This document shows positions 8,594-17,184 of a stretch of 64,000 nucleotides of DNA, in pieces. The notes below the pieces were generated by a model. It had not been told where the DNA came from. It did not search any database and saw only the letters and a program-made list of their open reading frames with translations. This DNA comes from Bacteroides cutis. Its GTDB lineage: Bacteria > Bacteroidota > Bacteroidia > Bacteroidales > Bacteroidaceae. The stretch covers positions 148,235-212,234 of the forward strand of contig NZ_OEST01000006.1 of the NCBI RefSeq assembly GCF_900241005.1. The letters are read 5' to 3'. The first letter of the stretch is position 1. Each line of letters opens with the position of its first letter. The translations under genes and the position numbers were made by a program.

Positions 8594-10759
8594 ATGCACA
8601 AAATTACAACTTTACTTATATTCCTGTGCTGCACTTGCCTGATGCGTGCGGCAGACAATCCAAATGTAAAGAAAATATTCTCCGTAACTTCTGGTGAACT
8701 GAAGCTGACCTTCATGGTTGGTGCGGATAATCGTCTGTATCAATTGGGATTTGGTGATGTAGACGCTAAAATAGAAGTTCCTGCTAAAATGCCTTCACGC
8801 GAACGGGAATTTTATCCTCCATATGGTAATGGTGTGTTGACCGAACCGGCTTTACAGGCCACCCATGCCGATGGTAATACTTCTACTGAACTTCATTATA
8901 CGGGACATCGCATAGAAGATTTGGGTGAAGGTGTCTCTCAAACCATTATTTCTCTGAAAGATCCTGTTTATCCGTTTTCCGTGGATCTTTACATTAAATG
9001 TTATGGGGATAACAGCATGATGGAACTGTGGAATACAGTGAGCCATAATGAGAAGGGAAAAGTAGTACTTTATCGTTTTGCTTCTGCAGCTCCGGTAGTG
9101 AAGGCAAAAGAGTATTGGCTTACTCAGTTTATGGGTAATTATAAGCGTGAGGCTACTCTTTCTGAGGAACGTTTGTCAGAGGGAGTCAAAATTCTGGACT
9201 CTAAATTGGGAGTACGTGCCCATCAGATGCGTATACCTTCTTTTATGCTCTCATTGAATACTCCGGCAGATGAGAATAAAGGAGAAGTATTGGCTGCTTC
9301 TTTACGTTGGAGTGGTAGTTTCCAATTTGCATTTGATATGGACTGGAACAAAAATCTCAGATTGCTTACCGGTATGAATCCATTAGGTTCCCAATATTAT
9401 TTAGAGCGTGGTGGAACGTTCACTACTCCTGCCATTCTTTTTGCATACAGTAAGAAAGGAAAAGGAGAGGCAAGTCGTCGTTATCACCGTTGGGCAATGA
9501 AGTACGCTATTCGTGATGCACATAAAGAACGTCCGGTGTTGTTGAATAACTGGGAGGCTACCCATTGTGATTTTAATGAAGAACGTTTGAAAGAACTTTT
9601 TAATGGTGCTCGTCAGGTAGGTGCGGAGCTTTTCTTGCTGGACGATGGTTGGTTCGGAAATGGTCCTTATTCCCGCGATGATGATAAGCATGGCTTGGGA
9701 GATTGGGAACCCTCTACCAAGAAACTTCCCCGTGGCCTCTCTTATATCGCTAAAGAAGCTCTGAAACGCAAAGTCGGTTTTGGTATCTGGCTGGAACCGG
9801 AGATGGTGAATCCGCAAAGTGAACTCTATCGGAAACATCCTGATTGGATAATTACCCAACCCAAACGTGAACCTATATTGGGACGCCATCAGGAAATACT
9901 TGACTTGACCCGTCCTGAAGTACAGGCTTATGAGTGGGAAATCATTGATAAGACCTTGCGCCCAAATCCTGATATTACATATGTTAAATGGGATTGTAAC
10001 CGTTATGTCACTCAACCCGGGTCTGGTTATCTGCAACCTGCGGAGCAGAGTCATCTTTGGATTGATTATAATTGGGCGCTCTATCGCCTGATGAACCGTT
10101 TTTCCAAAGAATTCCCAAATGTGATGGCGATGCTTTGTGCCGGTGGATCGGGTCGTGTGGACTATGGAGCTTTGCCTTATTTCCATAGTTTCTGGCCCAG
10201 TGACAATACTGATCCTCTGGGACGTATCAAGATACAGTGGGGATTTTCTCATTTCTTCCCGGCAAGTACAATCTCCGCTCATGTTACCCGCATGGGTAAG
10301 CGTCATCTCAAGTTAGCGATAGATGTGGCATTGAGTGGCGCTTTCGGTATCGACCTTGCATTGGATAAAGCTACGGCCGAAGAACGTGCACAAATTGCGG
10401 ATGCGGTTAAGTTATATAAGGAAAGTATCCGTCCGCTGGTGATGCAAGGAGAGTTGTACCGTCTGGTATCCCCTTATGAGCATCCGTTGGCATCGTTGAG
10501 CTATGTTTCTGCCGATAAACAGAATGCGGTGGTCTATCTTTATCAAACCAAAGATGGTAATGTGCCTCGGGTGGTACTTGGAGGACTGGATGCTGATAAG
10601 AGGTATCTGGTAGAAGAAGTCGGACTTCCCAAAGGAGCCGTTTCCCGTTTTTCTGCCAGTGGTAGGACCTTCACGGGTGCTGAACTTATGAATACCGGAT
10701 TGTCTAATCCTCTGAACACCCAGTTTGAGAGTGCTGTAATTTTATTGAAAATACAATAA
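8594..10759 (+). CDS. Secreted GH36 alpha-galactosidase
   Basis: 721 residues; a short signal peptide ends near LMRAAD. The GH36 layout is complete: N-terminal supersandwich (about 30-300), TIM barrel with LLDDGWFG and FGIWLEPEMVNP, nucleophile in YVKWDCNR (D467), and acid/base region WPSDNTDP (D537), then a C-terminal beta domain. These are the signatures of retaining alpha-galactosidases that remove terminal alpha-galactose. With a signal peptide it acts in the periplasm. It is followed 11 bp later by an (alpha/alpha)6 enzyme, so both likely share one transcript. Confidence 0.94.
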   Translation: MHKITTLLIFLCCTCLMRAADNPNVKKIFSVTSGELKLTFMVGADNRLYQLGFGDVDAKIEVPAKMPSREREFYPPYGNGVLTEPALQATHADGNTSTELHYTGHRIEDLGEGVSQTIISLKDPVYPFSVDLYIKCYGDNSMMELWNTVSHNEKGKVVLYRFASAAPVVKAKEYWLTQFMGNYKREATLSEERLSEGVKILDSKLGVRAHQMRIPSFMLSLNTPADENKGEVLAASLRWSGSFQFAFDMDWNKNLRLLTGMNPLGSQYYLERGGTFTTPAILFAYSKKGKGEASRRYHRWAMKYAIRDAHKERPVLLNNWEATHCDFNEERLKELFNGARQVGAELFLLDDGWFGNGPYSRDDDKHGLGDWEPSTKKLPRGLSYIAKEALKRKVGFGIWLEPEMVNPQSELYRKHPDWIITQPKREPILGRHQEILDLTRPEVQAYEWEIIDKTLRPNPDITYVKWDCNRYVTQPGSGYLQPAEQSHLWIDYNWALYRLMNRFSKEFPNVMAMLCAGGSGRVDYGALPYFHSFWPSDNTDPLGRIKIQWGFSHFFPASTISAHVTRMGKRHLKLAIDVALSGAFGIDLALDKATAEERAQIADAVKLYKESIRPLVMQGELYRLVSPYEHPLASLSYVSADKQNAVVYLYQTKDGNVPRVVLGGLDADKRYLVEEVGLPKGAVSRFSASGRTFTGAELMNTGLSNPLNTQFESAVILLKIQ

Positions 10760-10770
10760 TATAATAATGT

Positions 10771-12804
10771 ATGAAGCGAATACTTCTATTATTTGCGTTA
10801 CTTCTTACTGCATCAGTAGTAGTTTGTGCCCAAACCGGAGATCGTTGGACCATCCAGGATGACGGTTCTATCCGTTGGGATATTTCAGGGAGTAAACTCC
10901 CTCACGAAGATCATGTCGAAATGAGTGGACAGATGCTTTCTGTCGTGCTCCGTTATGGGGTGGATGCCCAGCAGCGTTTTCATGTGAATCGCAGTTTGGT
11001 ATTTCCTATGTTGCGTATGAAGCCGAACAAGACACAGAATAATTTGAAACAACGTTTTGATGTCAATATACCTGCTATGGTGACTGTAGACGATCAGACA
11101 CTTTTGAATGAAAAGGTCAGTGATATTACTTTTAACGGTTTGATGCGCGTAGAAAGTGACTACGGATATATTTATCGTCGTAAGGAACTGAAGAAGGCGG
11201 TTCACGTAACGCGTTTGCTCTATCCCTCACCCAAGGATGCCCGCTATTGTGAAGAATATACTTTCAAGAATAACAGTGGTAACACGATAACCTTGCGTGT
11301 ACCCGATTGGCATGTAACTTATACTACTCCGGAGGAAGCTGGTGTGTATGGAGCTTATCGTATCCAAGCGTCTCTTTCCAAAACAGGAACTTTCGTGTTG
11401 AAGCCGGGAGAGAAACTGGAGTTCTTCGCCGTATTCTCCGGTCATAAGGTTTCGGATGGTACGGATAATACCGCTGTTTCCGGTTTCAATATTGAAGATG
11501 AGCGTAACGGGCGTCAGGTTTTGATCAATCAATGGTGGGGAAATCTTGTTCTTGATACCCCCGATCCTGTATTGAACCGTATGTTTGCCTTTGCCAAATT
11601 GCGCGGAGCCGAGAGTATTTACCGTACCAAAGGCGGTTTGATGCATGGTCCTGGTGGAGAGGCTTATTATGCTGCTGTATGGGCAAATGACCAGGCAGAA
11701 TATATTAATCCTTTCTTCCCTTTTCTTGGATATGAAGTTGGTAACCAATCGGCTTTGAATGCTTTCAGACATTTCGCCCGTTATATGAATTCGGAATATA
11801 AGCCTATTCCAAGTTCTATAATATCCGAAGGTGTCAGCTTCTGGCATGGGGCTAAAGATCGTGGAGATGGAGCGATGATAGCCTACGGGGCTGCCCGCTA
11901 TGCCCTGGCTCGTGGGGATAAGGAAGAAGCGCGTGAACTTTGGCCGCTTATAGAATGGTGTCTGGAGTATTGTAAACGTAAACTTACTCCTGACGGGGTG
12001 GTTGCTTCCAATTCCGATGAGCTGGAAAATCGTTTTCCTGCCGGTGATGCCAATCTCTGTACTTCTACCTTATATTATGATGCTTTGCGTTCTGCCGCCT
12101 TGCTGGGACGCGAATTGGGTGTTCCGGCTAAACAGCTTTCTGCCTATACGGCGCAAGCCAAGGCATTGGAACGTGCCATTGAAGCTCACTTTGGTTACGA
12201 AATAGAAGGATTTCATAGCTATCGCTATTATAAGGGGAATGATATTTTACGTTCCTGGATTTGTATGCCGCTTGTAATGGGCATTTATACTCGTGCGCAA
12301 GGTACGATAGACGCTTTGTTTTCACCGCGTTTGTGGACGAATGACGGTTTGTTGACGCAGGCAGGTACAGAGACTTTCTGGGATCGTTCTACCCTCTATG
12401 CTCTTCGTGGTACCATTGCCGCGGGTGAAGTGGAGAAGGGTATGGACTTTCTGAAAAAGTACTCTCATCGCCGTCTTTTAGGAGACCATGTGCCTTATGC
12501 CATTGAAGCATGGCCCGAAGGAGATCAACGCCATTTGTCTGCTGAAAGTGGGTTGTATTGTAGAATTTACACAGAAGGACTTTTCGGTATCCGTCCTGTA
12601 GGACTCAATAGCTTTGAAATGACACCTCGTTTGCCGCAGGAATGGGAATACATGAATTTGAATAGAATACGTGCTTTCAATTCGGACTTTGATATCCGTG
12701 TTTCCCGTGCCGGAAAGAAACTGCATGTAGAAGTTGTAAAGGCTGGAAAGATTATTGTAAAGAAGAATATAGAGGAAGGAACGACTCTTAAAGTACGGGT
12801 ATAA
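10771..12804 (+). CDS. Secreted (alpha/alpha)6-barrel glycosidase, family not assigned
   Basis: 677 residues with a signal peptide ending near VVCAQ. The first ~250 residues look like a beta sandwich. From about residue 255 the sequence is helical and patterned like a six-hairpin glycosidase, with acidic candidates in AVWANDQAEY (about 310-320) and a C-terminal region with EAWPEGDQRHLSAESGLY and GIRPVGLNSFEMTP, similar in style to the ends of GH63/GH78/GH95-type enzymes. I cannot place it in a named GH family. Its position after GH36 points to trimming of the same glycan. Confidence 0.7.
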   Translation: MKRILLLFALLLTASVVVCAQTGDRWTIQDDGSIRWDISGSKLPHEDHVEMSGQMLSVVLRYGVDAQQRFHVNRSLVFPMLRMKPNKTQNNLKQRFDVNIPAMVTVDDQTLLNEKVSDITFNGLMRVESDYGYIYRRKELKKAVHVTRLLYPSPKDARYCEEYTFKNNSGNTITLRVPDWHVTYTTPEEAGVYGAYRIQASLSKTGTFVLKPGEKLEFFAVFSGHKVSDGTDNTAVSGFNIEDERNGRQVLINQWWGNLVLDTPDPVLNRMFAFAKLRGAESIYRTKGGLMHGPGGEAYYAAVWANDQAEYINPFFPFLGYEVGNQSALNAFRHFARYMNSEYKPIPSSIISEGVSFWHGAKDRGDGAMIAYGAARYALARGDKEEARELWPLIEWCLEYCKRKLTPDGVVASNSDELENRFPAGDANLCTSTLYYDALRSAALLGRELGVPAKQLSAYTAQAKALERAIEAHFGYEIEGFHSYRYYKGNDILRSWICMPLVMGIYTRAQGTIDALFSPRLWTNDGLLTQAGTETFWDRSTLYALRGTIAAGEVEKGMDFLKKYSHRRLLGDHVPYAIEAWPEGDQRHLSAESGLYCRIYTEGLFGIRPVGLNSFEMTPRLPQEWEYMNLNRIRAFNSDFDIRVSRAGKKLHVEVVKAGKIIVKKNIEEGTTLKVRV

Positions 12805-12877
12805 ATAAGATTTGAGACTTTTTTGTCTGTCTCAATTCCTATTTTATCCGTCTCTTTTTAGTTTATCTATTATAAAA

Positions 12878-12945
12878 TGTGGCAAGCTATTATGGCTTGT
12901 CACATACATTCTTTATATTTGTACGGTAAATAATCTAATACCGTA
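12878..12945 (+). promoter_or_regulatory. Promoter of the first HTCS gene with two palindromes
   Basis: A palindrome with 10-bp arms and one mismatch (TGTGGCAAGC at 12878-12887, GCTTGTCACA at 12895-12904) lies directly before a perfect -7 element TATATTTG (12914-12921). A second inverted repeat, TACGGTA at 12922-12928 and TACCGTA at 12939-12945, begins right after the -7 and ends against the ATG. The leader must be very short. The 18-bp HTCS-type operator is absent. The preceding spacer (12805-12877) has only T-rich runs that could act as a weak terminator. Confidence 0.5.
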
Positions 12946-15900
12946 ATGAAACGTAAATTTCTATTCGTCCTTATAATTTTCTGGGTTGCTTTTTCCGTAC
13001 AGGCAGACCATTTTAAATATTCTTTTTTTTATAGTGCGGGGATGAATGAAGGTATATCGCAATTATCCGTAATGGCGATGTGTCAGGATACTCGCGGATA
13101 TCTTTGGTTGGGTACACGTAATGGCCTGAACCGTTATAATGGCAGTACATATACTGTATATACTCATCACTCGGGCGATTCTTTAAGTCTGGCAGATAAT
13201 GAGATTTCAAGTTTGGCAGAACAAGGTGAACGATATTTGTGGATAGGAACAAGCCATGGAGTCAGCCGCTTATCTTTGGAGACAGATAGTATACGTAACT
13301 ATTATACAAAAGACGGGCTTTCTTCAGAAAGTATACTTACTGTTTATGTAGACCGCCATCAGCAAGTATGGGTGGGCAGTTATTCGGGACTTTGCCGTTA
13401 TATTCCGGAAAAAGACCGTTTTGAAAAAGTCTCTTTTACAAAAGGCAATCCATCCGTGACGGCTATGATGGAGGACAGTACGGGGAAGTTTTGGATAGGG
13501 ACTGGGCAAAACGGAGTTTTTCTTTGTAGCAGTAAGATGCAATTTATAAAGCATTTCTGTGAAAAAGACGGCTCTCTTGTTGGGCGTCGGGTTACATCTT
13601 TGTACGAGGATGCCTATCATCGTGTATGGGCGGGTACGAATCCCGGTGGAGTTACACGGATAGACCCTCATACGTATACCGCCGTATGCTATACGAGTAA
13701 GAACAGTGGATTGAAAAATAATTATGTTCGCTGTATGGCTGAATGGAATGGGGAATTGCTGATGGGAACCTATGACGGTATATATTCTTTTAATCAGTTT
13801 GATAATAAGATTACTAAGGTCGGTGGATATGGCGACTGGACTAAGCCGCTGGGACACTATTCTATCTATTCTTTCTGTCTCGACCGTATGGGTACGCTCT
13901 GGATTGGTACTTATGCCGGAGGCGTATCCCGATTGAGTACTTTTTCATCACGTTTTGTACGTCATGCACCTGGGGATTGGAATAATATACAAACAGGAAT
14001 TTATGGTACGGCTTGTTACGACCGGGATAATAATCTGTGGGTAGCAACAGAAGGTTATGGTTTGTTGAATTATGATATTTCTACCGGGGAAACTCATTTT
14101 TATCTGATTGATTCTTCGGCATACTCCGTTTATAATGCCAATGTGATAAAATCGGTCTTTGCAGAGAAAGACTGTATTTGGTGTGGTACTACTAAAGGCG
14201 AGATCTATCGTTTTGATCTGAAAACGCGCACTTTTAAGCTATTCTACCGTTTTTCTTCACCTTTGTCAGTTTATTCTATAATACGTGATTTTTCCGGTAA
14301 TTTGTGGGTAGGTGCTTCCAGTGGAAAGTATTCTTTGGTATGTTTTACTCCCTCGGGTGAGTTGATCGAGAAGTGGGTGGATCCTTCGGGAAAGGAGTTA
14401 CCTGTGTATTCGGTAAGATACCTGTTTGAAGAGCGTCCGGGGGTATTATTGATTGGAACCCGGGGGCGTGGACTTTTACGTATGGAGATAGGTACAGTGG
14501 ATGAGAAAAATAAGAAGATGGTTGGTTCCCTGGTTTCTTACACTATGGGAAACACTGATATTCGACATCGGTTGAACAGTAATTATATTTCTTCTATATT
14601 GCGTACACGGAGTAATGAATTGTGGATTTCTACCTATGGAGGTGGATTGTATCGTATGGATGACGATGGGAATATTGAAAAGACCGTAACGGGTGAGGAT
14701 GGATTAATGAGTAATACTATCTGTAATCTGGTAGAAGGCGCAGATAATACGTTATGGATGAGCACGGATAAAGGTATAACAGGTTATTCTTTGGAAGATG
14801 GCAATATAAGGAATTATCCATTCTCTAATGGTATTCAAATACGTGAATTTACTTTGCATGGTGGGGTGGCTCTGCCTGATGGTACTGTTTGCTTGACGGG
14901 GAATGATGGATTTATTACATTCTATACACCCGAAATGCCTGCAAATTCATTTGTACCACCTGTTGTACTGGAGGATTTCCAGGTTAATAACCGTATGGTG
15001 TCCGTAGGGGATGAAACTGGCATTCTGAACTGTGTATTAGATTATACGAAAGAGGTTCGTTTGAGTTATGATCAGAATAATATAGCGATAGGATACCGTG
15101 CGTTGAACTTTATTAATTCTTCCATGAACAGATATGCGTATCGATTGGAAGGATATGATAAAGGTTGGAATGAAGTAGAAGGACGTACTACTGCTTATTA
15201 TACCAAATTACCCTCCGGAACTTATACATTCCATGTGAAAGCATCTAATAATGATGGTGTTTGGAATGAAGAAGGGCGTACATTAAAAATCATTATTGCT
15301 CCACCTTTGTGGGCAACATGGTATGCGTATATGCTGTATGGCTTATTAGTGATCGCAATAATATTTGTAATATTTTATTATTATAATATGCGTCGTATCT
15401 GGCGTGAAAAGCTTCGTGTTGAGCAACGAGAAAAACAACAGCAGGAAGAATTTCATCAGGCAAAAATGCGTTTGTTTACCAATCTTGCTCATGAATTACG
15501 TACGCCATTGACACTGATTATTACACCTTTCGAAGAGTTGGTGAGACGAGTGGATATTGGTGCGAGTCTGCATTCCCAATTGATGGTGATTTATAAGAAT
15601 GCCCAACGTTTGTTGTTGCTTGTCAACCAATTGATGGATTTGCAGAAGAACCAGAGTGGGTCAATGGAGTTGCGAGTGAGTAAAGGAAATGTGTGTGAGT
15701 TTATTCGTGAAATTTATTATGCTTTTAAACAGATCGCTCAGACTAACGAAGTAAACTTTACTTTAAAATGCAATCCTGACTCGTTTGTAGCATGGTATGA
15801 TAAGACTTTGTTGGAAAAAGTGGTGTTTAATCTACTTTCTAATGCTTTTAAGTACACACCTGCAGGGAAAAATATCCACATGGAAGTGGAATATGATCAA

Positions 15901-17031
15901 GAACGTGGCCGTATTATATTGCGTGTGGAAGATTCAGGATGTGGAATTCCTAAGGAAGAGCGTGAGAAGATATTTACTCCTTTCTATCAGGTACCTGAAA
16001 CTTCCGGCGTGAATATTTCCGGAACGGGTATCGGATTGAGTCTGGTGTATTCTATTGTAGAACTTCATAAAGGAAGTATTAAGATTGAAGATCGTGCAAA
16101 TGGTGAGGATGGTACGGTGTTTATTGTGGAATTGCCAGCTACGGCAGATGCCTTTACTGAAAAGGAAAAGGATGTGATGCCGATGGAAACGATTGGTGAT
16201 ACGGCCTTGGCACAACCGGTAGAGGTGAAACCTGCACCGCGATTACCGGGAGATATCCAAAAAAAGCCTGTTATCCTTATAGTAGAAGATGATAAGGGTG
16301 TACGTGATTATTTGCATCAGTCTTTGGAAGCTGATTATGAGATATTGGAGGCTTCTAATGGTCTGAAGGGGTATGAACGTGCAGTTCAGGATTTTCCTGA
16401 CCTGATATTGAGCGATATAATGATGCCTAAGCGAAACGGTCTGGAACTCTGTGCAATGGTGAAAGAAGATGTAAGAATTGGACATATTCCTGTGATACTA
16501 ATGACGGCACGTTCTATGGTGGTACATATCAAAGAAGGTTTTCAAGCAGGCGCTGACGATTATATCATCAAACCTTTCAGTATGGATATACTTCGTATTC
16601 GTATACATAGTTTGTTGCAGTCACGCCAGCAACTGAAGAAGCTTTATGGGCGACACTTCTCTCCTGAGGTTGTAGGTACCGCAATGGTCTCTGCTGATGA
16701 ACGTTTTTCACAGAAATTGTATGAGGTGATAGAGAAACATATTTCTGATCCTGAACTATCCATTGAGATACTTTGTCAGGAAATAGGTATCAGTCGTGCA
16801 AACCTGTATCGTAAGATAAAGGCGATATCTGAATTGTCACCGACCGAACTGATACGTAATAAACGATTGGAAGTGGCGATGAAATATTTGAAAGAAACGG
16901 ATATGACTATCTCGGACATCGCTGCTGCTTTGGGATTTAGTAGCCATTCTTATTTTTCTAATTCTTTCAAAGCTTTATATGGTATGTCGCCATCAGAATT
17001 TATGCAGACTAATATCAAGTCGAAAAAATAA
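12946..17031 (+). CDS. Hybrid two-component system regulator (HTCS)
   Basis: 1361 residues in one chain. Order: signal peptide, periplasmic Reg_prop beta-propeller repeats (about 30-670; many LWIGT and VWAGT units), Y_Y_Y domain (about 690-785), one membrane span (about 791-815), histidine kinase with LAHELRTP (H849), ATPase boxes (LLSNAFKYTP, DSGCGIP, GTGIGLSL), receiver with LILSDIMMP (D1157), then an AraC-type HTH (about 1265-1361, SRANLYRK and SHSYFSNSFKALYG). Such proteins sense oligosaccharides in the periplasm and activate PUL transcription. It lies between the GH31/GH36 run and the central operon. It is a paralogue of the HTCS at 33286. Confidence 0.95.
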   Translation: MKRKFLFVLIIFWVAFSVQADHFKYSFFYSAGMNEGISQLSVMAMCQDTRGYLWLGTRNGLNRYNGSTYTVYTHHSGDSLSLADNEISSLAEQGERYLWIGTSHGVSRLSLETDSIRNYYTKDGLSSESILTVYVDRHQQVWVGSYSGLCRYIPEKDRFEKVSFTKGNPSVTAMMEDSTGKFWIGTGQNGVFLCSSKMQFIKHFCEKDGSLVGRRVTSLYEDAYHRVWAGTNPGGVTRIDPHTYTAVCYTSKNSGLKNNYVRCMAEWNGELLMGTYDGIYSFNQFDNKITKVGGYGDWTKPLGHYSIYSFCLDRMGTLWIGTYAGGVSRLSTFSSRFVRHAPGDWNNIQTGIYGTACYDRDNNLWVATEGYGLLNYDISTGETHFYLIDSSAYSVYNANVIKSVFAEKDCIWCGTTKGEIYRFDLKTRTFKLFYRFSSPLSVYSIIRDFSGNLWVGASSGKYSLVCFTPSGELIEKWVDPSGKELPVYSVRYLFEERPGVLLIGTRGRGLLRMEIGTVDEKNKKMVGSLVSYTMGNTDIRHRLNSNYISSILRTRSNELWISTYGGGLYRMDDDGNIEKTVTGEDGLMSNTICNLVEGADNTLWMSTDKGITGYSLEDGNIRNYPFSNGIQIREFTLHGGVALPDGTVCLTGNDGFITFYTPEMPANSFVPPVVLEDFQVNNRMVSVGDETGILNCVLDYTKEVRLSYDQNNIAIGYRALNFINSSMNRYAYRLEGYDKGWNEVEGRTTAYYTKLPSGTYTFHVKASNNDGVWNEEGRTLKIIIAPPLWATWYAYMLYGLLVIAIIFVIFYYYNMRRIWREKLRVEQREKQQQEEFHQAKMRLFTNLAHELRTPLTLIITPFEELVRRVDIGASLHSQLMVIYKNAQRLLLLVNQLMDLQKNQSGSMELRVSKGNVCEFIREIYYAFKQIAQTNEVNFTLKCNPDSFVAWYDKTLLEKVVFNLLSNAFKYTPAGKNIHMEVEYDQERGRIILRVEDSGCGIPKEEREKIFTPFYQVPETSGVNISGTGIGLSLVYSIVELHKGSIKIEDRANGEDGTVFIVELPATADAFTEKEKDVMPMETIGDTALAQPVEVKPAPRLPGDIQKKPVILIVEDDKGVRDYLHQSLEADYEILEASNGLKGYERAVQDFPDLILSDIMMPKRNGLELCAMVKEDVRIGHIPVILMTARSMVVHIKEGFQAGADDYIIKPFSMDILRIRIHSLLQSRQQLKKLYGRHFSPEVVGTAMVSADERFSQKLYEVIEKHISDPELSIEILCQEIGISRANLYRKIKAISELSPTELIRNKRLEVAMKYLKETDMTISDIAAALGFSSHSYFSNSFKALYGMSPSEFMQTNIKSKK

Positions 17032-17043
17032 AATGACCTGTCT

Positions 17044-17091
17044 CAAAAAACTATATTCATTGTCTTAAATGAATAAGGAAGAAGTTTTTTG
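17044..17091 (+). terminator. Likely terminator after the first HTCS
   Basis: An inverted repeat starts 12 bp after the HTCS stop. CAAAAAACT (17044-17052) pairs with AGTTTTTTG (17083-17091), and an inner ATTCAT/ATGAAT pair lies between. The T-run is in the right arm rather than after it. It overlaps the start of the candidate operator of the next operon, so the boundary is compact. Confidence 0.45.
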
Positions 17092-17154
17092 TACATTATT
17101 GCAAGTCGATGAGACGTTATTATAAGCTCTGTATACTGTTTTGTGTTATTTTTG
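17087..17154 (+). promoter_or_regulatory. Candidate operator and promoter of the central redox operon
   Basis: TTTTGTACATTATTGCAA (17087-17104) matches the operator consensus at 16 of 18 positions. A perfect -7 element TATTTTTG lies at 17147-17154, 42 bp after it, which is twice the 21-bp spacing of the other promoters. A weak second copy (10 of 18) sits one period downstream at 17108-17125. The -7 covers the GTG codon at 17143, so translation cannot sensibly start there and the ATG at 17185 is preferred for the next gene. Confidence 0.6.
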
Positions 17155-17184
17155 CGTGTGATTAAAAAGCTTAATTTGATAACT

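Noticed and set aside
9401..10306. 301-codon antisense ORF inside GH36
   Set aside because: It lies wholly within a well-supported GH36 gene, has no recognisable family and no promoter; a shadow of codon bias.
17143..17184. GTG start giving a 611-residue cytochrome/propeller protein
   Set aside because: The GTG lies inside the perfect -7 element TATTTTTG region, so it would be at or before the transcription start. The ATG at 17185 gives a better signal segment.
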